DNA of 32,689 nt, taken from an uncultured Bacteroidales bacterium (GTDB taxonomy: Bacteria > Bacteroidota > Bacteroidia > Bacteroidales > Paludibacteraceae). The translations under genes and the position numbers were made by a program. Positions 1 to 7,563 of this stretch are shown one piece after another. Below the pieces are notes generated by a model. The model had not been told where the DNA came from, did not search any database, and saw only the letters and a program-made list of their open reading frames with translations. The stretch is taken from NCBI GenBank assembly GCA_946184695.1, contig CAMHGK010000007.1, positions 1 through 32,689 on the forward strand, written 5' to 3'. Numbering within the stretch: position 1 is the first letter of the stretch; every line of letters starts with the position of its first letter.

Positions 1-855
1 ACCTCGCCTGACGTGGCGCCGGTGATAGCTGCGGCACGCCGTTACCCGATGATGGGACAAAGGCAGGTCATCATTGTCAAAGAAGCACAGAACATAAAGA
101 AATGGGAAGCATTGAGTCTGTATCTCGAGAAGCCTATGCCCACCACCATACTCGTATTCTGCTATCGCTATGGCAAGCCTGATGCGCGAAAGAAAGAGTT
201 TAAGCAGATAGAGAAGTCGGGTGGGGTGATGATGGAGTCGCCTAAGATGCGCGACAACCAAGTGGAGCCGTGGATAAGAGAGTATGTGGCTGACTATGCT
301 AAGGAGCACGGCAGAAAACTCATGCTTGTGCATCCCGCCTCCACCATCATAGCCGAGAATATAGGTGCCGATATGCAGAAGATAGTGTCGGAGATCGACA
401 AGCTGCTGCTTGCCCTGCCACCCGACACCGAGCAGATAACGCCTGAGATGGTGGAACGCTGCATAGGTATATCCAAGGACTTCAACGTCTTTGAACTGGA
501 GCGGGCACTTGTCAGCAACGATGCACTGAAGGCTTACCGCATTGTTGACTATTTCGCCGACAACAAGCAGCACCCGCTGCAGAAAGAAGTGGCAGTGCTG
601 TTCGGGTTCTTCGCTAACATAATGGTATATCACTACCTATCCGACAAGTCGCAGATGAACGTGTCGCAGGCGCTTGGAGTGAACCCGTATTTCGTGAAGG
701 ACTACGTGGCAGCCGCCCGCCGTTTCAGCGCCGGCAAGACGATGAAGATAATCGGCTACATCCGCGAAGCCGACTACCGCTCCAAGGGCTTTAACAATAC
801 CTCCGCCGATGAAAAAGCCCTCTGGCAAGAGCTTATATATAAGATATTAAACTAA
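1..855 (+). CDS. holA: DNA polymerase III subunit delta, 5' part outside window
   Basis: Delta is the clamp-loader subunit that opens the beta sliding clamp and works with the DnaX gamma/tau ATPase. The frame is open from base 1 (TSPDVAPV...), so the GTG at 13 is not the real start. About 284 residues are present; the family is usually about 340, so the N-terminal end is missing. The segment ARRYPMMGQRQVIIVKEAQ is typical of Bacteroidetes HolA, followed by the delta core and the helical collar domain. The FKBP lipoprotein starts 31 bp downstream on the same strand, suggesting co-transcription. Its partner dnaX lies about 20 kb away in the same window. Identification is by recognition of the family pattern. 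Confidence 0.9.
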   Translation, partial: TSPDVAPVIAAARRYPMMGQRQVIIVKEAQNIKKWEALSLYLEKPMPTTILVFCYRYGKPDARKKEFKQIEKSGGVMMESPKMRDNQVEPWIREYVADYAKEHGRKLMLVHPASTIIAENIGADMQKIVSEIDKLLLALPPDTEQITPEMVERCIGISKDFNVFELERALVSNDALKAYRIVDYFADNKQHPLQKEVAVLFGFFANIMVYHYLSDKSQMNVSQALGVNPYFVKDYVAAARRFSAGKTMKIIGYIREADYRSKGFNNTSADEKALWQELIYKILN

Positions 856-886
856 AAAACTTTAATCAATAATAAACAAACAAAAA

Positions 887-2191
887 ATGAAAAAACTAAG
901 TATTATTTTGCTTGCCTCATTGGCAATGATTTCGTGTTCTAACTCTTACAAGGTGAAGAAAGTGGAGTTGGCAGACAAGAAGGACAGTCTGAGTTTTGCC
1001 CTCGGTATGGTTAATGGTGATTTCCTGTCGAAGCAGCTGTTTGCCGAAGGCGTTGTTGACGCCGAAGCTGCAGAGCTCGTAGATGCATTGGACGAAGGTT
1101 TCAATCGCGACATCGACAAAGAGGTGCCGCGGTACGAGGAGTTAGGCAGCCAGATAGGTTGCTACTTCGCAAGCATGGGCGACAAAGGTCTCAACGGCAA
1201 TCCGCGCTGGAGAGTCAACGAGAAACTCATCTTCCAAGGAATCATCAACGGTCTGTATGAAGATACACTGATGATTAGCCGCGAGGCTGCCGAAAAGTAT
1301 ATGAGAGAAAAGATGCAGGCTATGCGCCCCGAAGAAGGCAAGGCGCTCAAACTCATCTCAGCCAAGTGCCCCACTGAGGTTAAGCCCGTCAAACTCAAAG
1401 ACGAGAACGACAGCCTTAACTTCCTTGCAGGATTTCTCAACGGCTATGATGTGTCGCGCATGATTTTTGCCGATACCGATGTGGACAAAGACCAGATAGT
1501 TCGCAAGTTTGCTGCCAAAGTGAACGAGGGCGCCTCACACCCCTGCGCTCATTTCCGTGAGTCGATGATGTTCCGCAACTACGGCGAGCAGCTCAAGCGT
1601 GCCAAGAAAGACCGCAACTTCCTCGGCATAGAGGACACCGACCTCAACTACGAAGCTCTGCGCCAGGGTGTGGTAAACGGTATCTATGGCGACACATTGT
1701 TCATCGCAGCAGCTCAGGCCAATAACATACTCAATCAGGAGATGGCTCGTGTGCAGGAGGAGCAGGCTCGCAAGCGCGCTGAGGAGGCAAAAGTCAAATA
1801 TGCCGACCGCATAGCAGCCGAAGAGGCTTTCCTTGCTGAGAATGCCAAGAAGAAAGGCGTCGTTGTTACCGAGAGCGGGCTCCAGTATGAGGTGCTTCGT
1901 CAGGGCAAGGGTCCGAAGCCTGTCGCTTCTGACCGCGTCAAGGTTCATTATCACGGTACGTTGCTCGACGGTATGGTGTTCGACAGCAGTGTTGAGCGCA
2001 AGTCGCCTGCCGAATTCGGCGTGACAGAGGTTATCCCGGGCTGGGTGGAAGTGCTGCAACTGATGCCGGTAGGCTCTAAGTATAAGGTGTATATACCTTA
2101 TCAGTTAGGGTATAACGACCGCGCCGCAGGTAAGATACCTCCGTTCTCGATGCTCATATTCGAGGTGGAGCTTTTGGATATTGTCAAATAA
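887..2191 (+). CDS. FKBP-type peptidyl-prolyl cis-trans isomerase lipoprotein
   Basis: Predicted envelope lipoprotein that catalyses prolyl isomerisation. It begins with a lipoprotein signal ([17 protein letters not shown], with the lipid-modified Cys at residue 17). The C-terminal 110 or so residues form the FKBP domain, with [18 protein letters not shown] and the closing [15 protein letters not shown]. Before it are two related helical segments, each resembling the FKBP N-terminal dimerisation domain: one starts near residue 33 ([20 protein letters not shown]), the other near residue 174 ([20 protein letters not shown]). One such region is usual, so this protein appears to carry an internal duplication. 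An Ala/Glu/Lys-rich helix (residues about 285-320) links to the catalytic domain. It sits between holA and a flippase in a tight same-strand cluster. Confidence 0.9.
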   Translation: MKKLSIILLASLAMISCSNSYKVKKVELADKKDSLSFALGMVNGDFLSKQLFAEGVVDAEAAELVDALDEGFNRDIDKEVPRYEELGSQIGCYFASMGDKGLNGNPRWRVNEKLIFQGIINGLYEDTLMISREAAEKYMREKMQAMRPEEGKALKLISAKCPTEVKPVKLKDENDSLNFLAGFLNGYDVSRMIFADTDVDKDQIVRKFAAKVNEGASHPCAHFRESMMFRNYGEQLKRAKKDRNFLGIEDTDLNYEALRQGVVNGIYGDTLFIAAAQANNILNQEMARVQEEQARKRAEEAKVKYADRIAAEEAFLAENAKKKGVVVTESGLQYEVLRQGKGPKPVASDRVKVHYHGTLLDGMVFDSSVERKSPAEFGVTEVIPGWVEVLQLMPVGSKYKVYIPYQLGYNDRAAGKIPPFSMLIFEVELLDIVK

Positions 2192-2223
2192 CAGCATGGC
2201 ATATCGCAACTTGACAGCCTGAT

Positions 2224-3777
2224 ATGGGTGTGATAGCGCGTCAGAGTGTAAGAGGCACCGTATGGACCTATATGGGTGTCTTTGTAGGTGTGGTGACCAC
2301 GTTTTTCGTGCTCACCCGCTTCCTGACCGCTGAGGAGATCGGACTCGCACGCGTGCTCATCGATGCTGCCACGCTATTTATCGGTCTTGCCCAACTCGGA
2401 ACGAGCACTTCTATTGTTCGTTTCTTCCCTTATTTCAACAGTCGTCGTTCAGCCGATTCCTCTTCGCCATCCGGCGTGAGAGGATCGGCTGATCCGTATA
2501 ACGGCTTCTTCTTCTGGACCGCTCTGGTGCCGTTGGTCGGTTTTTGCTTGTTCGCCCTAATCTATGTGGTATGCAAGGTGCCGCTGACACATTATTTTCA
2601 GGAGAAGTCGCCGCTGTTTGTCGATTACTACTACCTTGTGCTGCCTCTCGCCTTCTTCATGCTCTATCAGACGGTGTTCGAGACGAGTTCTACAGTACTG
2701 ATGCGCACGGTGTTTCCCCGCGCAGTAGTCCGCGAGTTCTTGGTTCGCGTGATGCTGCTCGTGATGTATCTGCTGTACGCTTTCCGGGTGGTCAGTATGG
2801 ACGGCTTCGTTGTCGGGCTGTGTTTGGTTTATGCCGTTGCAGCACTGCTCAATATCTGCTACCTGACACTGACGGAACATGTGTCGTTTCGTCCGAATTT
2901 GGCTTCCCCTTCGCGCGAACTCAGGCAGATGTATATGCGCTATACGGGTTTCTTGGTGCTGTCGGCAGCGGTGTCGGTGTTCGCTCCGCTACTCAGTTCG
3001 TTTATGGTGTCGGCTAAGATGGGACTCGACTATACGGGAATCTATACCATTGCCTTTAATATGGCGGTGATGATTAGCATACCGTCACGTTCGATGTCGG
3101 CGGTGGCACAGCCGCAGCTTGCCACTGCCATCAAGGAAGGCGACCGCGAGCGTACCTCGCAGCTTGTCCGGCAGGTGTCCACCTCGCTGCTACTTGTGGG
3201 GTCGCTGATTTTTTTGGCTATATGGCTCAATATTGACCTGATTTATCATATTCTGCCTAACGGCTCGACCTACTCGGTGGCGCGCACGGCAGTGCTGTAT
3301 CTATGCATAAGCCAGCTGCTTATCACTGCTTTCAATATCACCATCCCAACCATCAGCTATTCCCGCTATTACTACCTGACTCTTGTGTTCTCGCTTGGGC
3401 TGACACTGAGCATCGTCTTTCTCAACAACCGGCTCATACCTAAGCTCGGCATAGAAGGAGCTGCATTGTCGGCAGTGATAGCCAACAGCGTTTATTTCGC
3501 CTTTCTGATAGCAGTGATGACGCTGATACTTAGGGTGCGGGTGCTGTCGTGGTCGCACCTGAAGATAGCGTTGCTGCTCTTGGCTGCATTGGCTGTCAAT
3601 ATGCTGTGGCAGCGTTGGCTTACGCCTATTGTTGGCTCCGTCTGGGTGGACTCGCTGCTGCGCTCTGTGGTCATACTCGCAGCAGTGGTTGCTATTGCCT
3701 ACAAGGGTAGGTTCGCTCCTGATATCAACGAGGCGATAAAAGCGAGGTTTGCTGCAGAGCAAAGACCGCTTCGCTGA
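2224..3777 (+). CDS. Polysaccharide/lipid-linked oligosaccharide flippase (MATE/MOP superfamily, Wzx-like)
   Basis: A 517-residue multi-pass inner-membrane protein. Hydrophobic segments run through nearly the whole length, consistent with 12-14 helices. The opening RQSVRGTVWTYMGVFVGVVT and the following EEIGLARVLIDAATLF are typical of Bacteroidetes oligosaccharide flippases, which move undecaprenyl-linked sugars across the membrane. No catalytic motif is expected. The start is 32 bp after the FKBP gene stop. The last codons and the TGA stop (3775-3777) lie inside a 23-bp tandem repeat (3757-3821), so the C-terminus QRPLR comes from repeat DNA and may vary between strains. The substrate cannot be inferred; no sugar-biosynthesis cluster adjoins it. 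Confidence 0.8.
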   Translation: MGVIARQSVRGTVWTYMGVFVGVVTTFFVLTRFLTAEEIGLARVLIDAATLFIGLAQLGTSTSIVRFFPYFNSRRSADSSSPSGVRGSADPYNGFFFWTALVPLVGFCLFALIYVVCKVPLTHYFQEKSPLFVDYYYLVLPLAFFMLYQTVFETSSTVLMRTVFPRAVVREFLVRVMLLVMYLLYAFRVVSMDGFVVGLCLVYAVAALLNICYLTLTEHVSFRPNLASPSRELRQMYMRYTGFLVLSAAVSVFAPLLSSFMVSAKMGLDYTGIYTIAFNMAVMISIPSRSMSAVAQPQLATAIKEGDRERTSQLVRQVSTSLLLVGSLIFLAIWLNIDLIYHILPNGSTYSVARTAVLYLCISQLLITAFNITIPTISYSRYYYLTLVFSLGLTLSIVFLNNRLIPKLGIEGAALSAVIANSVYFAFLIAVMTLILRVRVLSWSHLKIALLLLAALAVNMLWQRWLTPIVGSVWVDSLLRSVVILAAVVAIAYKGRFAPDINEAIKARFAAEQRPLR

Positions 3778-3821
3778 AGGAGTAAAGACCGCTTCGCTGA
3801 AGGAGCAAAGACCGCTTCGCT
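3757..3821 (+). repeat. 23-bp tandem repeat spanning the flippase stop codon
   Basis: Three consecutive copies, the third incomplete: 3757-3779, 3780-3802 and 3803-3821. The core is GCAAAGACCGCTTCGCT; copy 2 has one base change (GTAAAG). The flippase TGA is inside copy 1. Confidence 0.9.
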
Positions 3822-3887
3822 ACATAGATTAGACATGCTGATAGAATTCAATGCCAAATGTATTATTATCGATTAAAAATTATCAAT

Positions 3888-3914
3888 TAAAAATAAAAAA
3901 TAAAAAATAAAAAA
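3888..3914 (+). repeat. 7-bp TAAAAAA tandem repeat upstream of truA
   Basis: About 3.7 copies of TAAAAAA end 7 bp before the GTG start of truA. The surrounding 3830-3921 interval holds no recognisable gene. It may simply be an A-rich translation leader, but unit-number slippage is possible. Confidence 0.75.
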
Positions 3915-3921
3915 TAATAAA

Positions 3922-4689
3922 GTGCGTTATTTCGTCAGTTTTTCATACGATGGTAGAGGGTTTCACGGCTGGCAGCGTCAGCCCAATGGCGTATCGGTGC
4001 AGCAGGTGATGGAGGAGGCGTTCTCGCTTATACTCTCAGAGCCTGTGGAGCTGACTGCAGCAGGACGGACCGATGCCGGTGTGCATGCAAGGCTTATGGT
4101 GGCACATTTCGACCTGACTTCCCGTCCGCGACTCACAACTGACGAACTCGCTCGCCTCACCGCCCGACTCAACAGCTATTTGGACCGCCGCATTGCCATC
4201 CGCAGTATAACGCCCGTCAGAAACGAGGCGCACGCCCGCTTCGATGCCACGAGTCGCACTTACCATTATCATGTGGTTGACCACAAGGACCCGTTCTCCG
4301 TGGGCATGGCTGTCAGGGTACAGAAAGGTTTGGATTTCGAACTGATGAACACGGCTGCAAGTCTGCTACTCAAAACCGATGACTTCGCTTCGTTCTGCAA
4401 ACTGCATACCGACGTCAAGACTACTCTGTGCCGTGTGACTCAGGCTGAATGGCAAAAAACTGACGATGACGGACACTACGTCTTTGTCATCACTGCCGAC
4501 CGCTTCCTCAGGAATATGGTACGCGCGGTGGTGGGGACGCTGCTTGAAGTGGGGCGTCACAAGATGAAGGTCGAGCAGTTTGCCGATGTACTAAGCCGCA
4601 AGCATCGAACAGCTGCAGGCGAATCGGCTCCCAGTGACGGACTTTTTCTCGTTGATATCACGTATCCGCAAGAGATATATGAATGTTAA
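3922..4689 (+). CDS. truA: tRNA pseudouridine(38-40) synthase
   Basis: Isomerises uridines 38, 39 and 40 in the anticodon stem of many tRNAs. It is 255 residues, normal for TruA. The N-terminus MRYFVSFSYDGRGFHGWQRQ is the TruA signature. The catalytic aspartate is D51 in AAGRTDAGVHA. The C-terminal half has FLRNMVRAVVGTLLEVGRHK, the second conserved TruA block. The start is GTG at 3922, chosen because the conserved MRYFVSFSYDG begins there and no ATG lies just upstream. A 144-bp gap with tandem repeats separates it from the flippase. The endonuclease gene follows after 63 bp. Confidence 0.95.
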   Translation: MRYFVSFSYDGRGFHGWQRQPNGVSVQQVMEEAFSLILSEPVELTAAGRTDAGVHARLMVAHFDLTSRPRLTTDELARLTARLNSYLDRRIAIRSITPVRNEAHARFDATSRTYHYHVVDHKDPFSVGMAVRVQKGLDFELMNTAASLLLKTDDFASFCKLHTDVKTTLCRVTQAEWQKTDDDGHYVFVITADRFLRNMVRAVVGTLLEVGRHKMKVEQFADVLSRKHRTAAGESAPSDGLFLVDITYPQEIYEC

Positions 4690-4752
4690 TCAATCTAAAA
4701 CCTTCAAAGACTTCTAAGACCTCTAAAATAAACCTAAATAAAAACATTCACC

Positions 4753-6549
4753 ATGAAAAGAAAATTTACTATCATGCTGACTCTTGTGTCAGTCAGTCTG
4801 TTGCCGCTGATGGCTTCAGCGCCAAGCGGTTATTATTCCAAAGTTGACGGCAAGTCGGGTCAGGCTGCCATACTACAGGCATTGAACAGCATAGTGGGCA
4901 ATCCGAAAGTTCCAAGTTATGATGGCTTGTATGAAGTGTATAAAACCGCAGACCTGCGTTCCGACGGCAAAGTATGGGATATGTACTCAACGTGCAGTTT
5001 TAATCATGAAAAACGCGACCAATGTGGTACCTACAAAGACGTTTGCGACTGCTACAACCGCGAGCACTCCATCCCGCAGTCGTGGTTTGGCAAGTCTTCA
5101 CCTATGGTGTCCGACGCTATGCACGTGGTGCCTACCGACGGTAAGGTGAACAACCAGCGCAATAACTATCCTTTTGGCGAATGTTCCGGCGGCACACGTC
5201 TGACCTCTAAGGCATTAGGCAAACTCGGCAGCTCCACCTTCTCAGGCTATTCTGGCAAAGTGTTTGAACCTGATGACGAGTTCAAAGGCGACTTTGCGCG
5301 TATCTATTTCTATATGGTAGCAACATATCTGAGTCGCGATTTCACGCAAGATAACAATGCCGATGCGGTGTTTACCTATTCGGGCGGCAAAACCGGACTG
5401 ACGTCTTACGCTGTCAACCTGTTTCTCAAGTGGCACCGTCAGGACCCCGTGTCCGACAAGGAGATAGCTCGCAACGATGCTATTCAGAATGCTCAGGGCA
5501 ACCGCAACCCCTTTGTCGATTATCCGTGCCTTGTGGAATATATTTGGGGCGACAAGCAAGGACAGACCGTCTCGCTTGCCAACCTCTCGGAATGTGCTTC
5601 CGATGAGCCGGTTGACCCCGTTGATCCGGTTGACCCCGAAAAAGATGAGTTCCGTCTGTTGCCCGTGACCGACGTGCATGCCAATTCGGTGGTGCTGCAT
5701 TGGACAGATGCTAAGGTGCAAGACTATCAGGTGGATGTATATACCAAGCAGGTGGAGGGTACCGAGTCGCAGAATATCCTGACCGACCATTTCGACGGAG
5801 AGACCAAGTATAAGGTGGCAGAAGACAGCTACACAGCTGTTGGCGAGAAAGAAGGCGGAACCAACTCAATCCGCTTAGGTTCAGGCAGCAAGGCCGGCGG
5901 TATCATCTATTCAGGTCTCGACTTCACTCTTGGTGGAGTGGTGCGTGTTTCCGCTAAGAGCTATGGTAGTGACCATTCGTCGCTCTCGGTGGCAGTAGGC
6001 GGGCAGAAGCAGGTGTTCGAGCTGACAGACAGCTATGCCGAATATGTACTTTCTGTTGAACCTACTTCAGATAACACTCTGACAATTGCTACCTTAGAGA
6101 AGAAACTGCGTGCCTACGTCAACTCCGTTGAGGCGTATGCCGGAGGCGAGAAGGTGACTAAGACTCGTCTTGCAGGCTATCCCCGCTCGGTGGGCAATGT
6201 GCTCGAATATCGAGTTGACGGACTGCAGCAGAACGAGCAGTATTTCTATACCGTAACTCCCGAAGGTCAGAAGTCATCGGAGGAAGATACTTTTGTTACC
6301 GAAGAGGGCTGGACCGGATTCGAGTTTGTAGCATTCCCAACGCTTGAGTGCTTTGCTACGGCTGACGGAATTGAGCTTCGCGGCATAGAGGCGGGCTCAA
6401 GGGTTGAGATTTACAATGTCAATGGAGCAAAGATTTTTGCGGCAGACAATCTCACAGGCTTATGCACAGTAAGCATTTCGGGCAACGGACTTTATCTCGT
6501 TCGCGTCAGTCACGACCAACGTTCCGAAGTGTTCAAAGTAATACGCTGA
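4753..6549 (+). CDS. Secreted endonuclease I family nuclease with T9SS-like C-terminal tail
   Basis: Extracellular or cell-surface DNA/RNA nuclease of the EndA/NucM family, probably for nucleic-acid scavenging. A signal peptide covers about residues 1-23. The nuclease domain (about 35-275) has YNREHSIPQSWFGKSSPMVS, with catalytic H105, then D121/H124 and the metal-site block NNQRNNYPFG. An acidic-Pro linker (DEPVDPVDPVDP, about 286-297) leads to a fibronectin-III/jelly-roll-like region. The last 70 residues (VEIYNVNGAKIF..., NGLYLVRV..., VFKVIR) resemble the type A sorting domain of the type IX secretion system. The family is usually about 250-350 residues, so the 598-residue length comes from the appended regions. 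A strong hairpin follows the stop. Confidence 0.88.
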   Translation: MKRKFTIMLTLVSVSLLPLMASAPSGYYSKVDGKSGQAAILQALNSIVGNPKVPSYDGLYEVYKTADLRSDGKVWDMYSTCSFNHEKRDQCGTYKDVCDCYNREHSIPQSWFGKSSPMVSDAMHVVPTDGKVNNQRNNYPFGECSGGTRLTSKALGKLGSSTFSGYSGKVFEPDDEFKGDFARIYFYMVATYLSRDFTQDNNADAVFTYSGGKTGLTSYAVNLFLKWHRQDPVSDKEIARNDAIQNAQGNRNPFVDYPCLVEYIWGDKQGQTVSLANLSECASDEPVDPVDPVDPEKDEFRLLPVTDVHANSVVLHWTDAKVQDYQVDVYTKQVEGTESQNILTDHFDGETKYKVAEDSYTAVGEKEGGTNSIRLGSGSKAGGIIYSGLDFTLGGVVRVSAKSYGSDHSSLSVAVGGQKQVFELTDSYAEYVLSVEPTSDNTLTIATLEKKLRAYVNSVEAYAGGEKVTKTRLAGYPRSVGNVLEYRVDGLQQNEQYFYTVTPEGQKSSEEDTFVTEEGWTGFEFVAFPTLECFATADGIELRGIEAGSRVEIYNVNGAKIFAADNLTGLCTVSISGNGLYLVRVSHDQRSEVFKVIR

Positions 6550-6558
6550 TACTACTTC

Positions 6559-6594
6559 ACGTCCGCCATACTCATTTCTGAGTATGGCGGACGT
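6559..6594 (+). terminator. Hairpin after endonuclease gene
   Basis: A perfect 16-bp stem (6559-6574 with 6579-6594) and a 4-base TTTC loop start 10 bp after the stop codon. There is no clear T-run after it on +, so termination may be weak or the hairpin may stabilise the 3' end. Confidence 0.6.
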
Positions 6595-6680
6595 CATGCT
6601 ATATATACAAATTGATTGCACTCTATTTGGTCAGATGATCGGATAGGGTAGCAGGCTCAACATTCTAAACAATAGAACTT

Positions 6681-7424
6681 ATGTCAACCGATAAGCAAAA
6701 GACGAGGCGGAAGCTTCATCGAGTAAACAATGTCATATTTGCTCTCACTCTGCTATTGGGAGTGCTCAACGTGGCATATTTGATATGGCAGGGAAAGGCA
6801 TGGGACGAGATAACGTTTCGTGCGTTGCAGTATATAGCCATGCTTTTAATTTTGCGCTTGCCCTACATGCTGCATCTCAGATTCCGCATAGAGGTGCCCT
6901 GGCCATTGTCGGTCTTCATTGTCATATTCTGCTTTTCGGCACTCATACTCGGCGATGGCTTAGACCTTTACGGCAAGATACACTGGTGGGATAAGTTGCT
7001 GCATGCCGAGTCGGGCATACTGCTCTCGATGTTAGCATTGTGGCTTATTCATATCATCATGGCAGAGAACGATAAGTACATCTACTTCAATCGCTATTTC
7101 CTTGTGCTCTTCCTTGTGATGTTCTCAGTTGGCGTGGGTGCTTTTTGGGAAATAATAGAATATACCTACGACTCGCTCATGGGCACCAATACTCAGCAGT
7201 TCATGGCCACCACCACCGGCTCTATCTATACTGCCGACGATAAGCCTCTGTGCGGTCATGAGGCTCTCAATGATACAATGGGCGACCTCATCTTGGATTT
7301 CATTGGTGCCTTCTTAGTAGGTGTTTACGGATTCCTACGCCACAACCGCCTTATAGAGCGTTATCAGGAATTGGTTAATCAAGCAAACGAGACAGTATCA
7401 GCCGAGGCAGAGTCGAAGGCATAA
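6681..7424 (+). CDS. YjdF/DUF2238-like membrane protein
   Basis: A 247-residue membrane protein with about six hydrophobic helices and a charged cytoplasmic tail. Motifs like those of the YjdF/DUF2238 family are visible: WWDKLLHAESGILLSM (about 108-123), FWEIIEYTYDSLMG (about 155-168) and NDTMGDLILDFIGAFLVG (about 198-215). The conserved polar residues sit inside or next to helices. The biochemical role of the family is not established. It stands alone: 131 bp separate it from the endonuclease, and a bidirectional terminator follows. I saw no good TAnnTTTG promoter upstream. Confidence 0.7.
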   Translation: MSTDKQKTRRKLHRVNNVIFALTLLLGVLNVAYLIWQGKAWDEITFRALQYIAMLLILRLPYMLHLRFRIEVPWPLSVFIVIFCFSALILGDGLDLYGKIHWWDKLLHAESGILLSMLALWLIHIIMAENDKYIYFNRYFLVLFLVMFSVGVGAFWEIIEYTYDSLMGTNTQQFMATTTGSIYTADDKPLCGHEALNDTMGDLILDFIGAFLVGVYGFLRHNRLIERYQELVNQANETVSAEAESKA

Positions 7425-7460
7425 AAGCAGACTTGCAAAAAGATCTTCGTGTAATCTACA

Positions 7461-7501
7461 ACAAAATCGGTCATTAGATATTTTCTAATGACCGATTTTG
7501 T
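7461..7501. terminator. Bidirectional terminator between convergent genes
   Basis: A perfect 18-bp inverted repeat (7461-7478 with 7484-7501) around a 5-base loop. It has A-rich and T-rich flanks inside the stem ends (ACAAAA / TTTTGT). It lies between the + strand membrane-protein gene (ends 7424) and the minus-strand M16 peptidase gene (ends 7564), so it can serve both. Confidence 0.8.
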
Positions 7502-7563
7502 TTGCCTCAGGGCTAACAGCCGACTCTGCTTAGCTGAGCAGGCTGATAGCTGTGGAGCAGAGA

